Assembly (NCBI RefSeq): GCF_033958435.1
Contig: NC_134138.1
Location: 177,738,798-177,802,797 of the forward strand
Length of the DNA stretch: 64,000 nt
Reading direction: 5' to 3'
Origin: Carettochelys insculpta
Taxonomy: Eukaryota; Chordata; Testudines; Carettochelyidae
The notes below the pieces were generated by a model, which worked only from the letters and a program-made list of their open reading frames with translations, was not told where the DNA came from and ran no database searches. Made by a program: the position numbers and the translations under genes. This document shows, piece after piece, positions 1-11,385 of this stretch (position 1 is its first letter; each line of letters starts with the position of its first letter).

Positions 1-484
1 TTGCAGAAAACAGATTTCACTCACAACTGGTTTGAATTAGTACAAAGCAAAACACCAGGGATGCATACTCTTGTATTTAATAAATTCATCAACAGGTGCA
101 AGGAGTAGGAAAAATGTTTATTCACAGATGGTGCAGAAACAACCGGGTTTCTGTTTTTACCTGCTGTGTGAAAATATCAAATAAAAAAACCAAACAACCA
201 AAGATAAACATCCCCAAGACCAATCATGGGTCCAATTTTATGCAGTCCTTGCACAAGGCTCCTCCTCAGTTTTATGGCAACATTGAAAACTCAAAATGTT
301 TTCAAATATTGGATTAAATTCAGTTATATGTTAAGCCAAAGGATTGGGTGAACCTCAAAAGTTTTAGTTTCTGGGTTTGGATAAGAATCCAAAAATGTGG
401 ATTCAAAAGAGTGCACAGACGATGCACAACTTCTTTGTCGACAAAGGAATTTTTTCATCTCAGGAAAGGTCAAGATGGTCTACA

Positions 485-600
485 TCAGGGGTCAGCAACC
501 CCTGGCAGAGGAGCCAAGAGTGGCACGTGAGCGGATTTTCATCAGTATGCAAGGCAGGAGGTCAGCCCCACCCCTTCACTCTTGCCCCATGCTGCTGGGA
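485..600. repeat. hAT-like transposon terminal fragment
   Basis: The stretch begins with caggggtcagcaacccctgg and continues with a gagccaagagtggcac motif. This resembles the ends of hAT/Charlie-type DNA transposons of amniotes. Only one end is visible and no transposase is present, so it is a fragment or a short non-autonomous copy. The family call is from memory of the terminal motif. Confidence 0.4.
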
Positions 601-759
601 GCTTTCCCAAATCCACCTGTGGATTAACAAAAGACTAGATATGCTACCAACCACTACCTAAACGATAAAGCTCTGCATCTTTATTTATTTATTAATGAAG
701 CTGTTGTAAGTAGGATTATGAGGCTATATGTGCACTACAGCATAAAGTTAATTTTAGGC

Positions 760-1395
760 GCTTAGCTTGATTCTACAATATGACTGTCTTCACTGCAAAT
801 ACCATTAGCTTAATTTTAAGGGGCTCTAAGGTCGACATTCTTGCATTGACCATCCAATGCAGTGTAATGCCAAGTTTGAATTTACAAGGCTGAATTAATA
901 CTAGTGTGGAAACAGCATTATTTAATTGATTTTATTGCCCTCCAGAGGAAGCCCACAGGTATCCCACAATGCTCCACAGGTGTCCATTCTGGCCGCTTTC
1001 ACTGCTGCTGCTCTCTAGGTGCTCAGGAAGTAGGTAATAGGAAGCCCAGGAATTTGAATTCATTTTCTTTCTGACCAGCATGGATAGTACACCTCAGGAG
1101 TGCACCTCAGGAGCCATCCAATGCATTGCATCACATTGCTTTGCATCTAGCCATCATCTCTAGCCATCTAGCCGTTATGACTACTCAGGGGATCATAATG
1201 AAATCCTAGATCTAATTTCTGTGTGAGGAAAAGAATCTATATTCAGCAGACTGTGAGTCAGCAAGCTAAAAACCAGACATTTAAGAGAAAAATTTGCAGG
1301 TCATGATCAAGAAGGGTTATGCCTGGGACGCTCAGCAATGCTGGGTCAAAATAAAGGAGCCCGGGCAGAACTATCATAAAGTCAGAAAAGCCAAC
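760..1395 (+). pseudogene. Decayed Harbinger fragment with Myb/SANT-like ORF remnant
   Basis: Around 1180-1395 the plus strand still reads as pieces of a Myb/SANT-like DNA-binding protein of the kind encoded by reptilian Harbinger elements: NEILDLISV near 1197, then after a frameshift WDAQQCWVKIKE and NYHKVRKANR near 1324-1395. This parallels VRSKVKELQQGYSRARDA in the better preserved ORF1 at 23.2 kb, which is the comparison I rely on. A stop and at least one frameshift break it. The upstream part (760-1180) looks like the matching non-coding 5' region. It stops where an RTE LINE begins at about 1395, so the LINE probably inserted into it or replaced its 3' part. It is not functional. Confidence 0.45.
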
Positions 1396-2370
1396 AGAAG
1401 GGAGGCGGTACGGACTGACTATGAACATCGATAAAACAACACCAATGGGATTTGGAGATAAGGAAATAGGAAGGAAGATCAGTGTTGATGGAATTGAACT
1501 AGAAAATGTAGAGAAGTTCACATATCTGGGGAGCAACATAACTTATTCTCTAGATTGTAAGAAGGAAATAGTGACTAGAATAGCAAAAGCAAGAGTGAGT
1601 TTGAAGGAGATGGATAAGATCTGCAAAAGCAAAGTAATTAGCTTAGGAATGAAGCTGAGCATCTTGAAAATGTGTGTATTCAGCAGCATGTTGTATGGAT
1701 GTGAGACACAGGTGATAACGAAAGATTCGAAAAGAAGAATATTGGCATTCGAAAGGAGTTGTTATAGAAAGATTCTGAGAAAAGGATGGATGCAGAAAGT
1801 CACCAATGAGGAATTACATAGAAAGATACAGCTGAAAGAGAACCTGCTGCAGAAGGTTATAAAATGGAAGCTACAACTATTTGGCCATATTTGCAGAATA
1901 AACAATGAACAAAAAATCAAGACCCTGGTATTTGGCATAATGGATGGTTCGAACAGGAGAGACAGACCCCACAGAGAAGGGGTAGATGATATAGTAGGAA
2001 AACAAAAATGCGGTAAAGCAGCACTTTAAAGACTAACAAAATAATTTATTAGGTGAGCTTTCGTGAGACAGATCCACTCCTTCAGACAATAGCCATACCA
2101 GAACAGACTCAATATTTAAGGCACAGAGAACCAAAACCAGTAATTAAGGTTGACAAATCAGAAAAAAAAATTATCAAGGTGAGCAGATCAGAGAGCAGAG
2201 GGGCGGGGGGGAGCGGAGATATCGTAGACTGGTGTGGAGCTAGTCTACAGAAACTAAGCCACTCCGCACTGGACAGGAAAAGATGGAAGGAACAAGTGAG
2301 AGAGGCATCAGACACCAACGGGCGCTGAGCCCATGGTCATTGATGATGATGATGATGATGATGATGATAA
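1395..2370 (+). mobile_element. RTE-type LINE, 5'-truncated 3' end with (TGA)n tail
   Basis: The reading frame at 1421-1995 encodes the C-terminal part of an RTE-clade reverse transcriptase protein: a KFTYLGSNI block, LDCKKEI, a CVFSSMLYGCET block and FGHICR. It resumes after an interruption with IVDWCGASLQKLS at 2220-2270 and ends in a (TGA)n tract at 2341-2370. A short simple-repeat tail is usual for RTE elements. The minus-strand copy at 13.5-16.4 kb shares most of these residues. The copy starts within the RT region, as expected of 5' truncation during target-primed integration. A nested insertion occupies 1998-2217. It is no longer coding-competent. The alternative of another LINE clade is less likely given the thumb-region motifs. 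Confidence 0.75.
1998..2217. mobile_element. Nested insertion with Penelope-like terminal sequence, about 10-bp target duplication
   Basis: The RTE copy is interrupted by about 220 bp flanked by near-identical decamers, gatatagtag (1988-1997) and gatatcgtag (2218-2227), one mismatch in ten. The LINE frame continues on the far side, which confirms insertion. The insert opens with gcagcactttaaagactaac followed by a ttattaggtgagctttcgtg motif. A related motif (ttattaggtcatc) lies next to a Penelope-like copy at 31.6 kb. I therefore assign it to a Penelope-like end, but this family call is an inference. Confidence 0.5.
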
Positions 2371-5173
2371 GGAGGCCCACCATGGGGTGCGGGGAGGCAA
2401 AGAGGGCAGCTGCCGCAGGGCTCACCATTTCAAAGGGGCCCAGAGCTCAGCTGACACTACTGCTACTTTGGCAGTGGTGGTGGCTGGATCACTAGTCACC
2501 TTTGAAGTTCCATAGTAGCGCTGCTCCACCACTCTGCATGGGGGTGAGGGAAGAGGAGGTGACACAGTGCTGCAGTCTGGGTGTTGTTAAGAACTGTCTG
2601 CCCTATGCCGAGCCCCTTCCAGCCTTGGATCTGCCCCTTCTGAGGCAGGGATCCGTGCTCCCCTCCCACCTCGTCTGCTGGCCCTGCTGATGTGCAGCTA
2701 CCCTGGATGGGCTGTAGTAAGTTTAATCATTGAAGAAATCATGAGCTAGCCCACTGAAATCAATGGGAATACTTATGGAGTATGATACCACCCAATGGAC
2801 TAGACTGTCACTGGTACCTGCTTGGATTACTCCTTGTGGAGGGGAGGAAGAGGATTTAAAATCCCGTTTTTCCCTCCCTTATATTATGAACCAGTCTGCC
2901 TCTCCCAGTGGTGCTCAATGCAGCGAGGAGGTGATGGGAAGAGGCAGAGCAGGGACAGAAATAGCCCCGGCCCCAGTGAGTCTTTGCTGGCCATCCATTT
3001 GCAAAGAAGTGAAATAATTTACACTATCCTCAGAACAAGAGGGGAGCAGAGAAGAGCTTCAGTCCAAACCTGAATGTTTACACTGCAGTCCTCTGGCTCC
3101 ACAGCCAAAGCCCCATGTGCCCAAGTCATCTGGCCCACCCAGCACAGCCATCTTTTGTCCTACTCCTTGAACTGAGCAGCTACATGTTGCCCTTTGTTCA
3201 GGGCAGATTTGAGGTTAGAGTCTAACCCACTATGAGTAAATTATCCCAGTCTGACTCAAAGTGATAACAGCCTTGAGATATATTTGGTATCGGGCTACCT
3301 TAACGCTGCAGGTGCAAGTTATCTTATGAATATGGGTTCTGAGAAGGCAATCATTCAGAGAGAAAACTCCAAATGTTGTGGGCTAAGTCTTCACTGTCCT
3401 GCTTGCAAACATGCTGTTTCTTTAAAAGGGTTTTCAGTTACCTGGCACCCTAACCTTCTGATTTCTTTTAAACTTCAGCATCAGAAGTTTAACTCGATGA
3501 TCAGCATTTGCAGTCTAAATTCCAGCTCAATGATGTCTTTATCTGGTAATAGCCATTTGAATTGTCTTGAGAGCACTTCCATATCTGTGCTTTCAAAGTG
3601 CATCTCTTGGTGCATTGTTTGTTCTGCGGAAAGGCTGATTTTGCCATCCATTTAGAGAATGCTGCACAAAAAAGTAGCTTCAGGATGATAAGGGCAGCTG
3701 GCCTGGTATGCAGCATATAGCTGTTCACAAATCAGATACAATAAGATCCCATTAAACCTTTCAAGCACTACAAGTTACACAGCTGTTTGCATCCATTTCC
3801 TGAAACTACAACCTGATGTTCTTCAAACTGAGAGGCTAAAAATAAATTGATGCTACTCCACACTAATGGACAGGTATTTCCTGTCATGTACGCAGAGGGG
3901 AATGTAAAATAATCTTTTAAATGGAGCACTTGCTGGCAGGCCAATTGCTGCTGTACATTATGTCAGCAGGTTAGTGTTTGTGGGTCTAGCTACAGAAATG
4001 TCACTGGTGGGAGGAGGAGGAGGAGAAGTGCCTTCATTCAAAGCTTCTCAATTGATATTGGCTGGTCTCTGATAAACTGCACCCATGAGCTGTGTGCTCA
4101 GGAGGACTCCCCTCCTCTTTATCCCTCTCACTGACAAGTGGAGCTTGATGGCCCTGTTAGGAGTGGATGCTGAGAACTCTCTCAAGGGGTGGGGCAGTGG
4201 GAGCAGGCGCTGAAGTGCTGGTGAGCCACAGAAGGCATTACTGTGGAATGCTGCCAGGTGGTCCCATCCACCGGTATATCTCCTAAGGAAGGGCTGTGCC
4301 CCGAAACCACAACAGGACCCTTACCTGTTGCTTTATTTTAGCATATGTGACCATTTAATTACCTAATATTGTAGCAAGTGTAAGGATTGGGCCGAACTAC
4401 TTCTACCCACAAAGCATGTTTATTCTATACCCACTTGGCTATCTGTCTTTAATTAGTTCCTCAGCTGTGCACTTCAAGCTGTGCTGTGTGCATGTGGAAT
4501 GTTTCTTGTTTTACTAACGAATTTAATTTCAGGAAAGTCCTTGATCTTAGCTCAGTCACAATGAGCTACTGCCATTTCATGTGGAAATAAAAGTGACATA
4601 ATGTGTTAGGCTGGGGGCTTGCTTTCAGCGATAAGTGAGGATGTTTACGTGTTTACGTAATTTTCAAGAGAGTGAATAAAAGTAGGAAAGGGAGACAAAG
4701 CAAGAGAACACAGCAAAACCTACAGCATAATCCAACATTCCTCCAAGGATTTTAATGTAAACTTGCATGGTAATGATTCTTCTTACTGTGTGTTGTCCAG
4801 CTTGTTTCATTCTGTAGCTCTGAAAACCACAGAACTGCATCAGTAGGTGGATTTCGAGGAGGGCTGGATGATTTTACGGACAATTTTGTTTTTTGCAAGT
4901 TACAATACTCTAATCTAATTTCAGGGAATACAGTTTTCTTCTCTTCATACCTAGTATTTCACAGTTTGCCAGGTGAATTTGGGTATGTGCTGATGGGTAT
5001 GTATTTTCTCTCTTCAACATCAGCTGGTAACTGTCATGTATAAACCATCTACACAGGCATTATCGCCCCCGTGAGTCAGAGACAGCATGATTTTGGTGGG
5101 AAGGGGCTATATGATAAAAATTCCCACAGATACATGAAGCTTTAAATTGTTATTGTTTGCCCATTGGCAACAT
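2371..5173. other. No gene recognised; mixed unique and old repeat sequence
   Basis: No frame here has homology I can name. 2500-2700 and 2940-3200 are GC-richer and look repeat-derived; 4010-4025 holds a short (GGA)n run. The open frame at 3284-3655 is compositionally intronic and has no recognisable domain. Confidence 0.5.
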
Positions 5174-6625
5174 TGTAACGGTTCTTTTTGACCAGTAGCT
5201 CTCCCAGGAATTTGAATTGTTCCACGTGCTCATCCATATTCATGAATCAAGGGTGTCCAGATTTGCATAGGGGCAAGCTGATTGGGTGAGCCCGGATGGT
5301 TGCCAGAACCTTCCACCAGGGAGTGGACCTGGTTGAGGACTTTACCTATATGGTAATGAACTCATGAATAATTCATGAGAACTTTCTATATAAGCAGGGC
5401 TAGCAGCCCATTCTACTTGGCCCTGGACGGGAAGGCGTGTCTCGTAAGAGCGTCTGCCAAGTCCCCAGGCCAGCCCTTTGGGCGAAGAGAAAAGACTGAA
5501 GAGCCAGTGGGGTGCAAGACTATCAACATCACCAACCTGCATTCCTGCGGCGACAGCTTTAGCAGCAGGGCGGCGCCTCTGCGGAGAGCTTGTCAGAGGT
5601 TGAACTGGCCTGCATTAGCAGGTACTGCATCTCTGGTGCCGCAAACCTGGGGCCCGCCACCAGTTCAGCAGCGCCTGTCTACATTACCGGCTCAACCAGA
5701 AGCGGCACATCACTGGACGTGACACATTCAATAGACAAGTATCCTACTTACTGGCAAGCCTGTGCTCAGTGCAGAGCTTACAGACAAAGCAATAACTTTC
5801 AGCCAGTTGCTTAAGGGACCCCTAGTAGGAGAGCAGGGCCAATCCCCCTGCTGTGTGCCTGTCTGGCAGGGCAGGTGCAGTGCCCTGAGGACTGACCTCA
5901 GGCTGGGCCTTGCTGGCCTCTGGCTGAACTCTAGAGCAAAAGACATTTACTAAAAACTACTTATAGTTTGGAATTGTTATCACTTTAATGGATCTGATAT
6001 CATAGATAGTCCCTTTTAATGATGGTTTAATAGATAAGGTGCTTATTAATAGGATTGGTAATAATTGTTAGTAGTTAATTATAAGTAGATAATTAAATAT
6101 TAGTTTATTAATACCCTGGTTAAGGGGAAAAATTGTCAGAAGCCGGTTAAAATATTAGTATCATGAGAAGATACAGACCAAGGTGAAGGCGTGGCCTCCC
6201 TTTCCCTGTTTTTCTCTATTTGGCGTGATAGAGAGGTTAACACCCCTATCGGCCTCTTATAAAAATATTATTCGGAACAGAGTAGAAACCCGGTTCCTGG
6301 TAAGGGAAGAGGAGTAGCGCCCTCTCCCTTCTTTCATTTTAAACTACATATATATATATAAACAAATTCTTAAGTTACTTTCCTTCGAAACTAAGACCAC
6401 GTCTCAGCCTGTCTTTTGAAAAATGATCATCTTTCTACTATTTCAAGTAAGTGTATACAGCTAATAGCATAGGACTGGAAGTATTATTTCCCGCTTTTCC
6501 TGGTGTGTTAATAAATCAATTGTGTTTCAAAATTCACTGTTGCCTGCCTCATTGTTTTCCTTGGCCCTAGTCTTCCGGGGGGGGTGCCAGCGCAGGTCCG
6601 TTTCCCTTGGAGGTGCACTCCAACA
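5174..6625 (+). mobile_element. Probable long solo LTR
   Basis: The block begins tgtaacgg and ends ctccaaca, giving the TG...CA ends of an LTR. It contains a TATA box (tatataa, 5387-5393) followed by a GC-rich stretch, and a polyadenylation signal aataaa at 6510-6515 followed by a GT-rich tract and poly-G. This U3-R-U5 order on the plus strand fits an LTR about 1.45 kb long, unusually long and reminiscent of foamy-virus-like elements. I see no target duplication and no partner LTR within the window, and no viral gene beside it. Boundaries are approximate. Confidence 0.4.
5387..5393 (+). promoter_or_regulatory. TATA box of the probable long LTR
   Basis: The heptamer tatataa lies about 210 bp into the LTR-like block and about 1.1 kb before its polyadenylation signal, the position expected of a U3 promoter. 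Confidence 0.4.
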
Positions 6626-8075
6626 CAGGCTGCAGGGGCGGGTTCCGGGACCTAGAAGGTGGTGAGGGGTTGCTTTTTTAGCGTCTTCCCACCAGCTGTC
6701 GGAGGCCCAGCATTGCTAACCATTTCTCGGCATTTGCTGGAGAGTCTCTGGGCAGTAACAGTGGTGCTGAAACATTTTATAGTGGGGCTGCTGCAAGCCA
6801 GTGGTCCCCAAACTTTTTACCTCCCATCCCCTGTTTGTGTCCCCTCTGTCCAGAGCTGGGGCCTGGACCAGCTGTGGCTCTGGGATGGAGACGGACATGG
6901 ACAGAAATAAGGGGGCTAAGTCTGGGAGGGACTACAACTGGGGATGAGAACAAAGTATTGGGTGCTGTGCCAGAAGCTATGACCCCTGTGCAGGGTCAGG
7001 GGCTGAGCCATGGGCATGTGTCCTGCAGCTGGCAGCAGCCAGGACCACAGGCACAGTGCCAAGAGTTGAAATGTGGGCACAGGGTGGGTGGTTGTGATCC
7101 ACATAAAATTTAGTGGCACCTCTCACAGCCATAGTTCCCATGCCTTTGGGCAGTAACTGTTGAAAGCAGGATACTGATTTGTTATCATTTAATAGACCAT
7201 TCACAGGTATGTCATTTTCTGTGTTCATCAGAGCCCTCTTTTCTTTTCTTTTCTTTTCAGTTTGGAGGGAGACATTTCAGACTTGCACACAAGAGCTGAG
7301 GATGAACCTTGTCTCCTGGACAACTGGATGCATCTATTGTTCAGAAGTGACACTGTCCTTCTTTGGAGGAACGAGTACTTACTAAGTTTTCTACTCTGAC
7401 CACTCAATCCCCAAACAATGTCTCATTTAATGGCTGCTATGGAATTGAAATAATCATGTCTAGAAAAGTTAGACTTTCATTTTGGTCATGTCACTGGGGA
7501 CTGCTGGGCTAGTTATTATTACCAGGATCTGAGTGGCCTATTTGGCATGAATGTTAGTAAGAAGGGATCTGCATTAAAATTGATGTGGTTGCTATTTCAG
7601 GAGACACGAAGCACTGAACAAACACAGGGAGTCAATTAACCACGTGGCTCTAAAAGTTCTCTCTCCAGAACAGGACTGGGGCATTTTAGAAAACTGCAAT
7701 TGTGTGGGAACATCCCAGGAGAGACCCATCTGAGCTGACTTTCTCCCCGGGCCCACTTATGTTAGTGTAGATGTTCAGGGCTTTTTGAATTGAAGAAAAA
7801 GGCACAAGTGACAGCACGCTTTCACCATGTTTCCAAAATGGCATGAATTTTTGAATGTAAGGCTAATTTAGAATGGGTTTGTGTTTCAAAGTGAAAGGGT
7901 CTAAAAGAGGTAATGGGTAGTTTGAAAAGAAAATGATCTCAAGCTGAAAAAAAAAGGGACAGTCAGACATCGAAAAATAATGCTAGTGTTCTAGCTGGTT
8001 ATGGATAACCATTTTTTGAGCACAAACACCCAAATCTTTCTATGGAAACTTCTTTGTCTCTTTGATTACATATTA
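6626..8075. other. No gene recognised; one hAT-like end and a (CTTTT)n tract
   Basis: At about 6798 the motif cagtggtccccaaacttttt resembles a hAT terminal repeat, with no transposase after it. 7236-7259 is a short (CTTTT)n tract. The open frames at 6659-6910 and 6835-7113 have no recognisable domain. Confidence 0.4.
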
Positions 8076-8376
8076 CAGGAACTCTCTGCTCTGGCAACAT
8101 CCATAATCCGGCATGATTTTAGTTAGCCAGATGTCCACTTGTCATAGGTGTGGCCAAGTTTCTCCTGGCCCCATAAAATTTGTTTACAGATGCCAGTCCT
8201 GGCTTTCAGTGTTCTGTGCTGTTAGTTCTAATTTATTGCTAAGTCTTCTAAGAGCCTAGTAAGCAAAGTAAGTGTTGGTAATGTGCGAGACAATATTGAC
8301 CTCCCATCGTTCACCAAATTCTCTGGTTTGGCAGTGGTCAGGTCCCAAGGGTGCTAGATGAGAAAGGTTCAACCTG
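8076..8376 (+). mobile_element. Tigger-like (TA-flanked) MITE, copy 1
   Basis: The copy is flanked by TA on both sides (8074-8075 and 8377-8378) and has inverted ends: cagga-actctct at the left and gaaaggttcaacctg at the right. The interior matches a second copy at 27564-27889 in the same orientation, for example gattttagttagccagatg and the cataaa(a/g)tttgttt block. TA duplication and this end sequence suit a non-autonomous Tc1-mariner/Tigger-type element. No coding capacity. Confidence 0.6.
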
Positions 8377-8558
8377 TATTAATTTATGGGGATGAAGGAA
8401 CATGGTGCAACAGCCTACTCCATCTCCTTCATTAAGAAGATTTGTAAGCTGTGTGCCTCCAGGTGAGTTCAGAAGTACTTTCAAAGAACATTGTATCTTT
8501 CACCCTTTAAGAGTTTTGCAGCCCAAGAATATCCAGGAAGTGCAAAGGGAGACATTTA

Positions 8559-8817
8559 GGGTATGTGTACACAGCAAATAAAACCCATGGCTAGCCAATG
8601 CCATCTGACTTGGGCATACAGGGCTCGGGCTGTGGGGCTGTTTCTTTGCCCTGTAGACTTTCAGGCTGGGAGCCTAACCTCTAGGATCCTTTGAGATGGG
8701 AGGTAAGCCTGAAGCCAGACAGCTACACAACAACAAAATAGCCCCGCAGTCTAAGCCCTGTGAGCCTTGGGCCAGCCTGGAGTTTTTCTTACCTGTGTAG
8801 ACATACTTTAGTGGCAG
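8559..8817. mobile_element. Foldback MITE with TTA target duplication (Harbinger-like)
   Basis: TTA occurs on both sides (8556-8558 and 8818-8820). The ends gggtatgtgtacacag and ctgtgtagacatact are inverted copies, and the interior is an imperfect palindrome centred near the aggatcctttgag stretch. TTA is the classic Harbinger target. The end resembles the ggctacgtctaca end of the other MITEs here only in its core (t.tacac). No coding capacity. Confidence 0.55.
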
Positions 8818-8820
8818 TTC

Positions 8821-9826
8821 CCAGGCCTCATGAGATGCTTATGAGATAATCATCAACTAAAGAGTAAAATTTTCCTTTTTCCTTTGTTATGCTCATGTGT
8901 CATTCTCAGCTTGTAGCTCCAATCATCTCATTGGTATAACTTCCCTGAACATCTTTTAGGGTTCCTTTTAATGTAAACTTAGTAAAATGCATAATGATTT
9001 TGGACTAGAGTCTTGTAAATAGAAAACATAAGAAGCAGACATAGAAAGGACTAAAATAATGAAGATCCATATATCTTAGTTATTTGAATATTTCCAGTCA
9101 CTCATAGATCTAAAAACAAAACAAACAAACAAAAAAAAAGCAGTTTCAAGCAGGTTATCACGTCGGAGCTGTTGCTGCTAATAATGATGATGCTCATTTT
9201 AAACAGTCGCTAAAACAGCATTTTAAAGTAATGACTTCTGCCCGGCTGCCAATAATGTCTGTTGCCCTAAGCATTCTGATTTTATTTTGTTGGCAACTTG
9301 GATTATTGTGGATTTATGAAATTCAGAATTGATAACAAATACTGTAATACCTTCCTTTTATATAGCATTTACCTTGCCACTGAATCTCAAAGTGCCATAG
9401 ACTCTTATGCAGGGGAATCACCTGTGTGGTTCTCTGATAACTGCACACAGCTAGTTTTAGCAAGTAGTGTGACACTCGTTCTCAGTTAGGTAGTTCATAG
9501 AGAGACAAGAGTCATTTCTTATATCTATAAGAAGTCAGAATGCATTTGACCACACTGTAATTTAGATTGACAGTGAAGCTATTGAAAAATTCCTTTGAAT
9601 TATTTAGAATCCATAAATGCTAAGAGATGTTAGAATCAGAGAGGTAACTCAAAAGAAGAGTGTCACCTGCTTAATCCAGGTTTCAGAGGTAGTCATGTTA
9701 GTGTGTTTAAGCAAAAATGAGTCCAGTGGCAAATTAAGTCTCATCATTTTGTAATGGCATAAGTTTTTGTGAAGTGCAACTCACTTTGTCAGATGCATGA
9801 AGGGAAAGAAATAGAAACAGATACAA
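8821..9826. other. No gene recognised; AT-rich intron-like sequence
   Basis: Contains an (A)n-rich tract at about 9115-9140 (aaacaaacaaacaaaa). No repeat end, splice pair or frame with recognisable homology was seen. Confidence 0.45.
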
Positions 9827-10370
9827 TAGTCCCTCGAGTTACACAAGAGTTGTGTTCCCACGCACCCTCACATAACTCAGATTTCGCAAAATTAAGGGGG
9901 CAGCTTTTTTCCCTGGCGGAACGTATGATCTGCAGCTGGGGAAGCAGCAGGAGCACCTGAAGCTCCTTTTGAAAGGGAAATCCTGGGGTTGGTGGGGACA
10001 GTTGGGGAGGGTTAAACCTGGTGGTGGGTTAAGGCTGCAGGGAGTGTGAAGGGGTGGAATTGAACTGGAGCTGGGCCGCTGGAGGAGTGAGCTGGAGCCA
10101 GGCTGCAGTGGGCTGGTGAACCAGGGCCAGTGGGTTGAACTCGAACCAGAGCCGCACCTGGGGAGGTTGAGCCAGGGCTGTGCACGGGGCGGGGGGGGAG
10201 GTTTGAGCTGGAGCTACGTGTGGGCTTGTATGAGCTGGGCTGTGGGGGGTTTGAACTGGGACCATGGGGGGGTTTGAACGAGAGTAGTTCTAACCAGGGC
10301 AGGGGGATTGAACTGGGGCCATGCAAGGAGGGGTGGGGCCTGAGCCAGGGCTGGATTTTGAGTTGTGTTA
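9827..10370. repeat. Tigger-like left end followed by degenerate GC-rich minisatellite
   Basis: The start (acaatagtccctcgagttac) resembles a Tigger-type transposon end. From about 10010 to 10350 the sequence is built from loosely repeated units around (g/t)ttgaactgg.gcca and gagc(c/t)(a/g)gggct, spaced roughly 25-40 bases. The units are too diverged to give a fixed period by eye. The long frame on the minus strand (10012-10482) rich in Pro/Ser arises from this composition and should not be read as a gene. Confidence 0.4.
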
Positions 10371-11385
10371 ACTCAAGCCATTTCCAACTTCTGTTCAGAC
10401 CCATTATGATGGTGTCAAATTTACATATGAATTTCAGCTCAGCAGTTTCACATTGCAGCCTCTTTTTGCTTGAGGATGGCAACTTTCAAGTCAGTAACTG
10501 TGTGTGCAGGTAAGTCAAAATGTTGTCCCAGTGGGTTTTGTATGTTGCCGTTCTTAATATCTGATTTGTGTCCATTTATTCTGTTGCATAGAGACAGTCC
10601 AGTTTGTCCAGTTTACATGGCAGAGGGGCATTGCTGGCACATGATGGCATATATCAGATTAGTAGTTGTGTAGGTGAACAAGCCTTTGACGAGATGACTG
10701 AAATGGTGTCACTAGGGTAGATGTGTGGAGAGAGTTGGCAATGGGATTTGTTGCAGGGATTGGCTCATGAGTTAGTGTTTCTGTTGTGGGGTGTGTGGTT
10801 GATGGTGAATATGTGTTTCAGGTTGAGCGAGACTGTAAGCGAGACTGGTCTACATCCAAGATCTGTGAGAGTAAGGGATCATCCTCTAGGATTGGTTGTG
10901 GCTCTTGATGATGTGTAGGAGAGGTTTTATCAGAGCGGTGGGCAGTGGTGTTCTGTTGCTTTCTCTGGTGGGTCAGTCCTGTAGATGGAGACATCTGGTT
11001 CTATCAATCCGCTTCTTCACTTCCTCAGGCGGATACTGTGGATGTAAGAATGCTTCATAGAGACGCTGTAGGTATTTGTCTTTGAGGAAGTGGAGCAAAT
11101 GCGGTTGTATCTTAGGGCCCAGCTGTAGACAATAGATCGTAGCTGGAGGTAAGTATAGCGGTCAGTAGGTTTGTGGTATAGGGTGATGTTTATGTGATCA
11201 TCCCTTATGTGTACTGTAGAGTCCAGGAAGTGGATCTCTTGTGTAGTGGTCCAGGCTGAGCTTGATGGTGGGGTAGAAATTGTTGAAATCCCAGGGAAAT
11301 TCTTCAAAGGCCTCCTTCCCAAGGGTCCAGATGACAAAGATGTCATCAATGTAGCACTAGAAGAGGAGGCACTTGGGGATGAGAG
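10371..11385 (-). mobile_element. Penelope-like retroelement, 3' part
   Basis: Read on the minus strand, 11017-11349 encodes a Penelope-type reverse transcriptase C-terminal block: IHFLDSTVHIRDDHINITLY, then HKPTDRYTYLQLRS and SWALRYNRICS. Further downstream the minus strand reads LKFICKFDT near 10420-10440, which has a paralogue (LEFICKLDT) in the copy at 32.0 kb, so the segment runs from RT into the region after it. The intervening frame is broken by stops and shifts. Penelope-like elements are retained in turtles, crocodilians and fish but absent from mammals, which supports the host call. The GIY-YIG endonuclease was not identified by eye. Confidence 0.65.

Noticed and set aside
2333..2515. 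Poly-Asp frame
   Set aside because: Produced by the (TGA)n tail of the RTE LINE.
5375..5814. 115- and 74-codon plus-strand frames
   Set aside because: They lie within the LTR-like block downstream of its TATA box and show no domain.
7200..7385. Possible host exon after ttttcttttcag
   Set aside because: The pyrimidine tract is a simple (CTTTT)n repeat, no convincing donor follows, and the peptide has no recognisable homology.
10012..10482. 156-residue Pro/Ser-rich minus-strand frame
   Set aside because: It arises from the degenerate minisatellite and then runs into Penelope-like sequence; no gene-like features.
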